In this document: positions 33,292-40,450 of the stretch, piece after piece
Layout of the letters: every line of letters starts with the position of its first letter
Position numbering within the stretch: the first letter of the stretch is position 1
Source: SAR324 cluster bacterium
GTDB lineage: Bacteria > SAR324 > XYD2-FULL-50-16
Assembly (NCBI GenBank): GCA_028282885.1
Contig: JANQGX010000044.1
Location: forward strand, 1-40,450
DNA length: 40,450 nt
Reading direction: 5' to 3'
Notes under the pieces: generated by a model
The model's database searches: none
Seen by the model: the letters and a program-made list of their open reading frames with translations, nothing else
Told to the model about the DNA's origin: nothing
Made by a program: the position numbers and the translations under genes

Positions 33292-34176
33292 CTACTCCCT
33301 GAGTTTCCTGCCGGTCAGATTTAAAAACACACTCTCCAAATTCTGGGAGCGTATCACGATATCATTCAGATTAACCTTCCTGGCCAGTAAATCTTCCAGG
33401 CAACGGTTTGCATCATCGGTGAGGATCTCAACCGATTCATGCTTCACCTTATGATTGAAGCTGTCCCTGTCGCCGATGGTCTTGAAATTCTCTTCGGGTA
33501 TAACAATGGTCACATCTCCTCCATGCTGCCGAATCAACTCTTCCGGTGAGCCCTGGGCAATGATCTGACCGTGATCCATGATGGCAACTTCATCACAAAG
33601 GTATTGGGCCTCTTCCATGTAGTGGGTGGTGAGGATTATGGTTTTTCCCATCCCGGTAATTCTGCTGACGATATCCCAGAGATTGCGTCGGGCCTGTGGG
33701 TCAAGCCCTGTGGAAGGTTCATCAAGAAAGATCAGATCAGGCTCATTTATCAGGGCCAGCGCCAGAAAAAAGCGCTGTCGCTGCCCTCCCGAGATCTTAT
33801 CATTCATCTGGTCCAGAAATTCGTTCAGAACACAAAGTTCCGCCAGGTCTTCTATCTCGGCACTTTTCTTATAAAGCGCCTTGAACGTTCGGAGGGTTTC
33901 CCTGATCGTCATGTGGCCCAGGAGAGCTGTTTGCTGAAACTGAATTCCGATCTTTTCCCTGAAGCTGGCAGAACGAGGTTTGCCGTCAAAAAGTACCTCT
34001 CCCGATGTAGCAGGGAACACATCTTCGATAACCTCGATCGTTGTGGTTTTTCCAGCACCGTTCGGTCCGAGCAGCCCGAAGCACTTACCTTGCTCAACGG
34101 TAAAGGAAACGCCTTTCACGGCTTCGATCTTGCCATAATTCTTAACCAGGTTTCTGACCTCCAGCATTATCGTCAT
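33292..34176 (-). CDS. ABC transporter ATP-binding protein
   Basis: A 294-residue ABC ATPase that powers the permease encoded next. The Walker A is GPNGAGKT (37-44). The signature is SGGQRQR, the Walker B is LIFLDEPSTGLDPQARR and the H-loop is TTHYMEEA. The C-terminal 80 residues form the small extra domain usual for the DrrA/NatA (CcmA-like) subfamily. Three starts are possible (TTG 34182, ATG 34176, ATG 34167); the ATG at 34176 has a purine-rich AAGAAAAG at best spacing. It is the first gene of the two-gene exporter operon and diverges from the flavodoxin-ferredoxin gene. Confidence 0.93.
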   Translation of the reverse strand: MTIMLEVRNLVKNYGKIEAVKGVSFTVEQGKCFGLLGPNGAGKTTTIEVIEDVFPATSGEVLFDGKPRSASFREKIGIQFQQTALLGHMTIRETLRTFKALYKKSAEIEDLAELCVLNEFLDQMNDKISGGQRQRFFLALALINEPDLIFLDEPSTGLDPQARRNLWDIVSRITGMGKTIILTTHYMEEAQYLCDEVAIMDHGQIIAQGSPEELIRQHGGDVTIVIPEENFKTIGDRDSFNHKVKHESVEILTDDANRCLEDLLARKVNLNDIVIRSQNLESVFLNLTGRKLRE

Positions 34177-34457
34177 GATCAATCGCTTTTCTTCGGTGAA
34201 ATAATAGATTGGGGATTGAATCTATTGATTCCGGCTTGTAAAGAGCCTAATCATCAAAACCCTTTGCAGGTCGGGTTAATTGGTTATTCTAAGCAGGCGA
34301 TGATAGTTTGTCCAATGCCATTAACAGCGATTGATAACCTCTCTTGTTATATTGAAATGAAGAGAGATTAGTCTTGAAAATGACCCTCCAAAAAAGGATG
34401 ATAAACTGGCAGACAACAAAGGGATAAGCCAAATAACAGTTGAACCGGAGGGAACCA

Positions 34458-35615
34458 TTGATTGATCAGGCCTTGTTGTACATGTTAAGCGGAACCGGCA
34501 ATACCTTTCGTGTGGGATGCTGGATCAAGGAGATGATCGAAGCCGATGGGGGAACAGTCGAGCTGGAAATGATTGACGAAGCTGGGCCACGTGAGCAGTT
34601 GAACAGCAAAGAGACAAGAATGATCGGTCTGCTTTTTCCGGCACACGGATTCATGCCTCCCTGGTCCATGATAAAATTCATCCTACGATTTCCTGTCAGA
34701 CGCGGAACACCGGCTATCTGCGTTGCCACCCGAGGCAGTTTTATCATCGGCCCCCTCAAGATTCCCGGTGCTTCGGGCTTTGCCACCTTCTTTGCTGCCC
34801 TGGTGCTTTTGCTAAAGGGGTACCGAATCAAGGGCCTGTTCAGTCTCGATATGCCGGCAAACATGTTGAACCTGCATTGGGGCCTGAAAGAGCACAACTC
34901 CGTTAGGATTATGGAAAAAACCTTTGTCAAACTAAAATCCTTCATGGACAGACTCCAAAACGGGAAGCACATCTATTTTACCCTGAACAACCTCTGGGAA
35001 GCGATGTGGTCGGTGATACTCTTCTGGCTTGTGCCTGTTTTTCCGGTGATTTACCTGGTATTCGGTCGCATGTTCATGGGGAAAATGATGTTCTCCAACA
35101 ACCAGTGCGTGGGTTGCGGGCTGTGCGCCAAATCCTGCGGAAATCAGGCCATCAAGATGATCCGGGTCGGATCAAAACAAGTTCCTTTCTGGACCTATCA
35201 CTGTGAAAACTGCATGCGCTGTATGGCCTATTGTAATAAGAAGGCGGTGGAGGCGGGCCATTCCTGGGGAGTCGTTCTCTACTATATCACCGCAGTGCCA
35301 GTGGTATTCTGGATATCCCTCTGGTTGCGGGAACGAGTTCCGGGTTTGCCTGTCGTCCAAAATTATTGGATCCAGGAGCTGCTGACAGTCTTCTATTTTT
35401 TACCAGCCCTGATCATCAGTTATCGTCTGTTCTGGTATCTGATTCGCATCAAACCGATTAATACCCTGTTTACCTATACGACCCTGACCCGTTTTTTCCG
35501 CCGCTATCATGAGCCTCAGACACGGTTAAAGCACCTGACGCTTCTCACCAGGAAAAGACAGCTTAAGACAAAAAAAGCAAAGGAATCCCTTCCGGATGAA
35601 ACGGTTCAAAACTAA
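34458..35615 (+). CDS. Membrane flavodoxin-ferredoxin fusion (EFR1-like)
   Basis: A 385-residue redox protein. An N-terminal flavodoxin-like domain has LSGTGNTF (about 10-17), the FMN phosphate loop. A hydrophobic segment near 185-203 follows. Two [4Fe-4S] motifs, each CxxCxxCxxxC, come next (Cys217/220/223/227 and Cys249/252/255/259). Two more membrane segments lie near 270-290 and 308-330, then a basic tail. This matches EFR1-type proteins that join flavodoxin and ferredoxin, with added membrane anchors. Its partners are unknown. I choose the TTG at 34458 because GGAGGG is five bases upstream; the ATG at 34482 would cut the first beta strand. Confidence 0.85.
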   Translation: MIDQALLYMLSGTGNTFRVGCWIKEMIEADGGTVELEMIDEAGPREQLNSKETRMIGLLFPAHGFMPPWSMIKFILRFPVRRGTPAICVATRGSFIIGPLKIPGASGFATFFAALVLLLKGYRIKGLFSLDMPANMLNLHWGLKEHNSVRIMEKTFVKLKSFMDRLQNGKHIYFTLNNLWEAMWSVILFWLVPVFPVIYLVFGRMFMGKMMFSNNQCVGCGLCAKSCGNQAIKMIRVGSKQVPFWTYHCENCMRCMAYCNKKAVEAGHSWGVVLYYITAVPVVFWISLWLRERVPGLPVVQNYWIQELLTVFYFLPALIISYRLFWYLIRIKPINTLFTYTTLTRFFRRYHEPQTRLKHLTLLTRKRQLKTKKAKESLPDETVQN

Positions 35616-35677
35616 GCAAATCGTCCAAAGCGGGATTGGTATCAGGAGGTTATCGATAACCCACAAACCGAAAAACA

Positions 35678-36178
35678 GTGAAATACATCGAATTAAGTTT
35701 TCCCGGAAAATCCAACCGGCCACCCAGGCAAGGATCAAAAGGTACTTATGTTTTGATCCTTGAGCTGCCTCAGAGTCGACGAATCAAAATCGGAAAGCTC
35801 GGTATCTTTCACTTTGACAAAGGCTGCTACTGCTATGTGGGTAGTGCATTCGGTCCCGGGGGACTCCGACCCAGAACCGACAGGCATCGAAAACGATCCA
35901 AAAAGCTACGTTGGCACATTGACTACCTGAGGCGATATTGTCGCCTTGTCGAAATCTGGTATGCTTCCGGATCCATGAAGCAGGAGTGCCCCTGGGTATC
36001 GAAGTTAAATCCTGCACAGGAACCACGCGCAGTGCCGGTTCCTGGGTTCGGCTCTTCCGACTGCAAATGCGCCTCACACCTCTTTTACCATCCTCAAAGT
36101 TACCAATCCTGGTATGGGTTGCTCAGGGACACCAGATCCGAAGCATCTCAAAAGTTTACCGAAGGTTTGGGGAATTAA
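35678..36178 (+). CDS. DUF123 / GIY-YIG-like nuclease domain protein
   Basis: A 166-residue protein with GTYVLIL, KGCYCYVGSAFGPGGLRPRTDRH and KKLRWHIDYLRR, the conserved series of the DUF123 family, which is related to GIY-YIG nucleases (the YVGSA element takes the place of YIG). PGFGSSDCKCASHLFYH is the matching C-terminal motif. The role may be DNA repair or processing, but it is not established. The start is a GTG at 35678 with a weak ribosome site; a strong AGGAGGT at 35644 is followed by an in-frame stop and cannot serve this frame. It follows the ferredoxin-fusion gene by 62 bases and may be cotranscribed. Confidence 0.86.
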   Translation: MKYIELSFPGKSNRPPRQGSKGTYVLILELPQSRRIKIGKLGIFHFDKGCYCYVGSAFGPGGLRPRTDRHRKRSKKLRWHIDYLRRYCRLVEIWYASGSMKQECPWVSKLNPAQEPRAVPVPGFGSSDCKCASHLFYHPQSYQSWYGLLRDTRSEASQKFTEGLGN

Positions 36179-36189
36179 GGCAGGTTGTG

Positions 36190-36732
36190 TTATCCGGAAC
36201 TTCCAAAGTTTTCGATTACCCGTCCCAGGGCGCCGAAGAACTGACTGCGCGCCACTTCCACCTCCAGGGCTTCCTTGTAACCGATGTAAGCTTTGTCACT
36301 ATCCTTGAAACGATCCGGTTCGACCTGAAGAGCGTATGAATTAATCTGGCGATCCCAAAACCAGGTTGCTGAGCCGAATTGAATCATAGAGGGAGCAATT
36401 TGAGCTATCTGCCGGAGCTGGGCCTTGAGATCCCTGCCATCATCAGAATCCTCTATACAAAGGGCCAGGTAGGCGATCCTGTACTCTATTTCAACACCCT
36501 CACCAATAACAGGCAGGGGACCGATAAAATGCGAGTCGCTCTGACCGGGATAGAGAAAGTGGCCATAACAGCTCTGCAGGGAGAAACAACAGGTAAGTCC
36601 GGACAGATCGTTCATCAGGTTTGTCAATGGAGGATCTATTTCTGCGTCTTTCAATGTTCTCAGGCTATTTTCCCTTTGCTGATGAAAGTCCGGATTGGCA
36701 ACGAGGTCAAGCGCTTCGATAAATGTTTCCAT
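36190..36732 (-). CDS. Unknown protein with CC...CYGHF motif
   Basis: A 180-residue soluble protein that I cannot assign. Its most distinctive part is SGLTCCFSLQSCYGHFLYPGQ (Cys48, Cys49, Cys55, His58), which could bind metal or be catalytic. The rest is mixed helix and strand with an EIEYRIAYLALCIED stretch, and the C-terminal part is charged. No signal peptide or membrane segment is visible. I use the ATG at 36732; the open frame begins at a TTG at 36753 and neither has a strong ribosome site. It converges with the DUF123 gene with an 11-base gap. Confidence 0.75.
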   Translation of the reverse strand: METFIEALDLVANPDFHQQRENSLRTLKDAEIDPPLTNLMNDLSGLTCCFSLQSCYGHFLYPGQSDSHFIGPLPVIGEGVEIEYRIAYLALCIEDSDDGRDLKAQLRQIAQIAPSMIQFGSATWFWDRQINSYALQVEPDRFKDSDKAYIGYKEALEVEVARSQFFGALGRVIENFGSSG

Positions 36733-36794
36733 GGCGTTATTCTCGGGTTTCAAGTGATGGGTTGTTGATCAAGTCCCGACCATTGTTATTTTAG

Positions 36795-36813
36795 CATGAC
36801 AGCTTTTGTCATG
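36795..36813. promoter_or_regulatory. Perfect 7-bp hairpin in a divergent region
   Basis: CATGACA (36795-36801) and TGTCATG (36807-36813) with a 5-base loop lie about 60 bases upstream of the unknown gene and 200 bases before the Kelch gene. In a divergent promoter region an operator is more likely than a terminator. Confidence 0.35.
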
Positions 36814-37009
36814 TTCCGCAATTCGTGATTCGAATCGATTGACTCAAACTGCCGACAGGTGTAGTATAAACCCATGTAATTTAAAGATATTTAAAGTTAT
36901 ATAATTCCCGGTTCAATCGGAAAGCGCTGTCATAAAACTACTTTCAATCGACTTTTCTTCCCGACAAGATCGGGCAATAAAGAGTTCCAAAACGGAAACT
37001 CAAACACGA

Positions 37010-38023
37010 ATGAATATGAGAATTCTGAAAATCAAGGATGGCTCCGAATTCGCTAACCGGCTAACTATTTTGATCTACCTGGGCGGCTTTCTCCTGATGC
37101 TGGCAGTCATTGGTTATGCCGGAAGATTTGTTCTTTTCATGCCCTGGACCTCCAGAAATATGGTTTCTTCCCTGGTGGTGGACAGGCACCTTTACACCTT
37201 CGGCGGCAGGGCAGATGAGGGTGCTATGTATGCCGAAATACTCGATATTGACCTTACCGGGCGCACCATCAAAAGGCCGGCCAGTCTACCCGAGGAGATG
37301 GTTGGCATGAGCCCGTACCACCTGAACGATGTGTTCTATCTTGTGGGCGGCTACAACCGGAACGCCTATTCCGATCAGGTTTTGAAATTCGATCCAAACG
37401 CTGAAACTGTGGAACCGCTCATGAAACTGCCCTTTCCGGTTTCATTTGGGGGTGGTTTTCAGGAAGGACAGTATCTCTATTATTTAGGCGGTTGGGACGG
37501 GAAAAAGCAGAGATCCGATATTCTCAGAATCGAGCCCGAGAAGGGAGATGTCAGAACTATTGCCCACCTGCCGTCTGCCAGGGAATTCTTCACGGTCGTC
37601 CGGCTGGGAAGTGCCGTCTATCTGATGGGTGGAGAAAATCCCGATGGAGAGGTACTGGATGAGATTCTGGAAATCGGAATCGATGACTTCAAGGTCAAAC
37701 GAACCGCCAAATTGCCTTCGGCAAGGATGTATATGGGAGGTACGGCTGTGGATGGGAAAATCTACTGCTTTGGTGGCTGGTCCTACAAGGGATTCTTTAA
37801 CGAAATCCTGGAACTGGATCCCTCGGGACCGGAAATCAAGGTCCGGATTATCAGCCACCTGGAAAACAAGCAGGCGCATATATCAGCCACTTCTGACGGT
37901 TCCCGTATCTATATCGCAGGTGGTACTGATCCTGTTAACGAGCGCCAGATTAAAGTTCTGGTATTTAATCCCAACGATTTGAGTTTGCAGGCCCTGTCCC
38001 TGCGCAGCTACTCCTGGTGGTAA
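37010..38023 (+). CDS. Membrane-anchored Kelch-repeat beta-propeller protein
   Basis: A 337-residue protein. A hydrophobic segment at about 19-43 (LTILIYLGGFLLMLAVIGYAG) acts as a signal anchor. After it, about six Kelch blades can be counted by their double-glycine strands (LYTFGGR, FYLVGGY, LYYLGGW, VYLMGGE, IYCFGGW, IYIAGGT), which would close a six-bladed propeller on the outer face of the membrane. No catalytic motif is seen, so it probably binds a ligand, polymer or partner protein. It ends 25 bases before the convergent LtaS-like gene, which works in the same compartment. The start lacks a clear ribosome site. Confidence 0.86.
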   Translation: MNMRILKIKDGSEFANRLTILIYLGGFLLMLAVIGYAGRFVLFMPWTSRNMVSSLVVDRHLYTFGGRADEGAMYAEILDIDLTGRTIKRPASLPEEMVGMSPYHLNDVFYLVGGYNRNAYSDQVLKFDPNAETVEPLMKLPFPVSFGGGFQEGQYLYYLGGWDGKKQRSDILRIEPEKGDVRTIAHLPSAREFFTVVRLGSAVYLMGGENPDGEVLDEILEIGIDDFKVKRTAKLPSARMYMGGTAVDGKIYCFGGWSYKGFFNEILELDPSGPEIKVRIISHLENKQAHISATSDGSRIYIAGGTDPVNERQIKVLVFNPNDLSLQALSLRSYSWW

Positions 38024-38048
38024 ATGACCTGCCGGATTATGAATTGGC

Positions 38049-39827
38049 TTAGAACCCCCGATGCAAAACCCAGCTATCCAGCTTTTTCAGCACCTTCTCC
38101 CTCTGGCAATCTGACAGGGGCAGGGTTTCGTCCCTGAGCGTCGTCTTTAACAGTTCCTGTTTATCACACTTTCCCGCGGACCTGAATTTCCCGTTATAAA
38201 TTTCGAATCCGGGAGAGACCAAGTGTTGAAACTGAGTCCGAGAACTCAAAACCGATTTGCCCACCAGCTTGGATGTCAACCCGGTCCCCATCATATCCAA
38301 TATTGTTGCAATGATATCGGGGCTGTAGGATATGGTATCAATAACCCTTCCTTCTCCGGCAGCAAATCCCGGTGCCCGGAAAGCGGCAAACACTCTGCCG
38401 TACTCCCTCCCTCCCCCATGTGGCATATGATCCCCGGCCAGTACAACCATACTGTTATCCAGCAATCCTATTTCTCCCAAATGATCATAAAACATCCCAA
38501 ATCCATAATCCGAGCAATGGATGGCGTTAAATAATTTATTATCTTTAGAAAATACGGGGCATTCCGGAGAGGTATCAAAAGGAGGATGAGTATCCAGGGT
38601 AAACAGGGTCAGGTGAAACGGGGAGCTCTTTTGCAACCGATCAACAGTCTTGACTGCAACCCTGTAAAGGTCGTAATCGTTGATACCCCAGGTCGTCATC
38701 CCTTTCCTGTACTCGGGGTATCTTTCTTTGATCGCGTAACGGCCGATAACTTCATCATATTGATGAAACTCGGCATACTTTTTAATTCCCGAAAACACAG
38801 GTGATGATCCCAGGAGCATGGTCTGCTGGTAACCCATCCCTTTTAGATAGTCGGGAAGGCAGAGAATATTGGGAGCGTACACGATCTTGTCCAGCGAATA
38901 ATTGCCAAACCGGGGCAGCAGTCCACACTGGGTGGATATCAGCGCATTGATGGTGGGAGTGACTGCATTATAGAAATTCGGCAGGTAGGTATTATTCCCT
39001 GCAAACCTGTCCAGATTCGGGGTCAATCCTTTTATTTTGGACCCGCCAGCCCGGGTGAACTCTGCCTGGAAACCCTCCAGGTAGATCAGGATCAAGTTCG
39101 GTTTTTGCAGGGAAACGGCATTGTAGTCGAAACTCACCGGTTTCAGATCAAAGCCCAGGTTATTGATCACCTCCAGTTCTGTTTCAGTCCACTGTAAACT
39201 ATCCAGAAAATCCGATTCACGGTAGTATTCATAAGCCTGCTCTACCAAGAGCTGTACTGCAAAATCAGCGCTTGAATGCCAGCTCTGCTTTTTGAGTACG
39301 ACCGCGGATCGGACAAGGATCAACAGCATCAACACGGTTAATATGGTTCCGGCTCTCTTACCATAAGGCGGATAGGCCCTCTTCATGAAAAAGAGAAAGA
39401 AAACGATCAGGTACAATCCCAACAGAATGAGCCCCCACCAGTAGTCGTACGCCATCACCCTGAAGGATTCCAGTTCCAGGTTTGCGAAAAAAGCAGGTGA
39501 GAAGCTCATATGAAAAACTCTGAAGGATTCTATATCCACAATCCTGATGATAAATATTACCTGAAGCACCACCAGGAATATGAGCTTTGTGCTCCTGTAA
39601 AAAACCTGTTTTCCCAGAAAATAGGAGGCTGCCAGCAGATAAGCCAGGGTCAGATTAAGATTGTAATAGCTGGAAGTCAGATAATCCCCGGGCTCGGCGA
39701 AACGCAAGACTGCATAAAGCCTGGGCAGGGAAAGATAACCCAGTATCAGAAAAGGCAGAATCAGTATATCGAATACAAATCTGATGAATTGCAACTTTTT
39801 GTTACTCAGTCTTTGTGGTGATTCCAT
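38049..39827 (-). CDS. LtaS-like phosphoglycerol transferase
   Basis: A 592-residue membrane enzyme of the alkaline phosphatase/sulfatase superfamily. Five hydrophobic helices fill about residues 15-178. The outer catalytic domain starts with PNLILIYLEGFQAEF (Glu251, metal), has the TPTINALIS nucleophile region (Thr290/Thr292) and ends its core with LAGDHMPHGGG (Asp, His metal ligands). Family members (LtaS, OpgB/MdoB) move glycerol phosphate from phosphatidylglycerol to polymers or glucans. The ATG overlaps the GDPD gene by 26 bases, so the two are coupled. In a Gram-negative cell the product would be a modified glucan or an LTA-like polymer; which one is open. Confidence 0.9.
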   Translation of the reverse strand: MESPQRLSNKKLQFIRFVFDILILPFLILGYLSLPRLYAVLRFAEPGDYLTSSYYNLNLTLAYLLAASYFLGKQVFYRSTKLIFLVVLQVIFIIRIVDIESFRVFHMSFSPAFFANLELESFRVMAYDYWWGLILLGLYLIVFFLFFMKRAYPPYGKRAGTILTVLMLLILVRSAVVLKKQSWHSSADFAVQLLVEQAYEYYRESDFLDSLQWTETELEVINNLGFDLKPVSFDYNAVSLQKPNLILIYLEGFQAEFTRAGGSKIKGLTPNLDRFAGNNTYLPNFYNAVTPTINALISTQCGLLPRFGNYSLDKIVYAPNILCLPDYLKGMGYQQTMLLGSSPVFSGIKKYAEFHQYDEVIGRYAIKERYPEYRKGMTTWGINDYDLYRVAVKTVDRLQKSSPFHLTLFTLDTHPPFDTSPECPVFSKDNKLFNAIHCSDYGFGMFYDHLGEIGLLDNSMVVLAGDHMPHGGGREYGRVFAAFRAPGFAAGEGRVIDTISYSPDIIATILDMMGTGLTSKLVGKSVLSSRTQFQHLVSPGFEIYNGKFRSAGKCDKQELLKTTLRDETLPLSDCQREKVLKKLDSWVLHRGF

Positions 39828-40450
39828 TTCCTGTCTGGTAAAATTGGGGATTGTCGGTCAGGATGACCTTGACCCGCGGATTCCCGAGAAACTGGTCAAG
39901 TACTTGCTGATCGTTGATGGTAAAGACAAACAGGGGATAATTATCCAGCACATCCTGAGGATACCTGAGAAACGTGCGGTAGTCGCCGGAAAGTGCGCTG
40001 AACTGCGAATTAATAAGCATCCCGCGTCTTCGGTGAAGCTCTCCCAGGTAATCGGGACTGCCTGCTTCATGGTTGAGGTTGATCCAGTAGAGCGTCTGGA
40101 AACCGCGATTGGACAACTCACTCAACTGATCACCGTGCCACGACTCGATAAAAACGAGTTCCTCCAGTTGATACGTTTCCAACAGTATGCGCATACGGTG
40201 TGAAACCGGCTCCAGGGTTTCCGCTGAGAGGTTTTTAAGGTCAACCCAGTAATAACCGGCATTACCGAAAGTTTCAAAAACACTCTCCAGGTAGAGCAAA
40301 CGTCCGTTATGCTTTTGATACGGCTTGTCATGAGTGATGACAAATCGGTCAAGCTTCAGATCAAAATGGGTATCGAGCTCGATCCCTTTTGCTCCAGCTT
40401 TGAACGCAAGATCAAATGATTTAATTGTATTCTCCCCCGGTCCCTGGAGA
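39802..40450 (-). CDS. Glycerophosphodiester phosphodiesterase, partial (N-terminus outside window)
   Basis: About 215 codons at the C-terminal side of a GDPD enzyme; the frame stays open to the window edge. Reading the edge itself gives GENTIKSFDLAFKAGAKG then ELDTHFD and THDKP, the conserved metal and catalytic residues of the family, so only a short N-terminal part is missing. The enzyme splits glycerophosphodiesters into glycerol-3-phosphate and an alcohol. It overlaps the LtaS-like gene, whose products or by-products it could recycle. Confidence 0.92.
   Translation of the reverse strand, partial: LQGPGENTIKSFDLAFKAGAKGIELDTHFDLKLDRFVITHDKPYQKHNGRLLYLESVFETFGNAGYYWVDLKNLSAETLEPVSHRMRILLETYQLEELVFIESWHGDQLSELSNRGFQTLYWINLNHEAGSPDYLGELHRRRGMLINSQFSALSGDYRTFLRYPQDVLDNYPLFVFTINDQQVLDQFLGNPRVKVILTDNPQFYQTGNGITTKTE

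Noticed and set aside
33571..34371. 266-codon open frame antisense to the ABC ATPase gene
   Set aside because: It mirrors a clearly conserved ATPase on the other strand, and its sequence has no protein-like motifs.

Overview
The window looks like ordinary chromosome from a Gram-negative-type bacterium of moderate GC that lives with little oxygen but is equipped against it. Superoxide reductase, a rubrerythrin-like protein, a full SUF iron-sulfur pathway, a second NIF-type pathway, exported methionine sulfoxide reductase and a MutY glycosylase all lie within about 24 kb. The envelope genes (Lgt, cyclopropane fatty acid synthase, an LtaS-like phosphoglycerol transferase, a GDPD) and the SufBCDSU-SufT gene set would fit several anaerobic lineages (Spirochaetota, Desulfobacterota, FCB-type phyla). 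I cannot assign a phylum from the sequence alone. I saw no rRNA, tRNA, CRISPR array, phage genes, transposase or known riboswitch.

Layout. 1-4030: mgtE Mg2+ channel, cobalamin adenosyltransferase (minus), superoxide reductase and a rubrerythrin-like diiron protein. 4031-9680 (minus): one tight suf operon, transcribed sufB-C-D-S-U-T, with 4-base ATGA-type overlaps at three junctions and a perfect 11-bp palindrome over its likely promoter. 10211-12331: exported MsrAB fusion, lgt, and a small conserved-looking basic protein. 12538-19326 (minus): leucyl aminopeptidase, MutY with an intact Nudix box, a DHH-CBS phosphoesterase, and GAF-EI protein PtsP. 19512-20261: sfsA.

20281-24341 (minus): cysE and cysK (cysteine synthesis), then nifS and a two-domain nifU. 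Together with suf this gives a complete route from serine through cysteine to sulfane sulfur and Fe-S clusters, by two separate desulfurase/scaffold pairs. 24977-31871 (mostly plus): GNAT acetyltransferase, FmdB-type zinc ribbon (minus), cyclopropane fatty acid synthase with an adjacent FAD reductase, acetoacetyl-CoA synthetase, and an FMN enzyme of the nitronate monooxygenase/FabK family. 31872-32222 is a non-coding repeat element of nested inverted repeats plus a separate copy of one arm.

32244-34176 (minus): a two-gene ABC-2 exporter. 34458-38023: a membrane flavodoxin-ferredoxin fusion, a DUF123/GIY-YIG nuclease, an unknown Cys-containing protein (minus) and a membrane-anchored Kelch propeller protein. 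38049-40450 (minus): an LtaS-like phosphoglycerol transferase overlapping a GDPD phosphodiesterase that runs off the window edge.

I found no clear new multi-gene system. The items most worth a second look are the repeat element at 31874-32222, the suf palindrome, the Cys-to-Ser change in the desulfoferrodoxin centre I, the MutY-Nudix fusion, the cfa-FAD reductase pair and the membrane flavodoxin-ferredoxin fusion.
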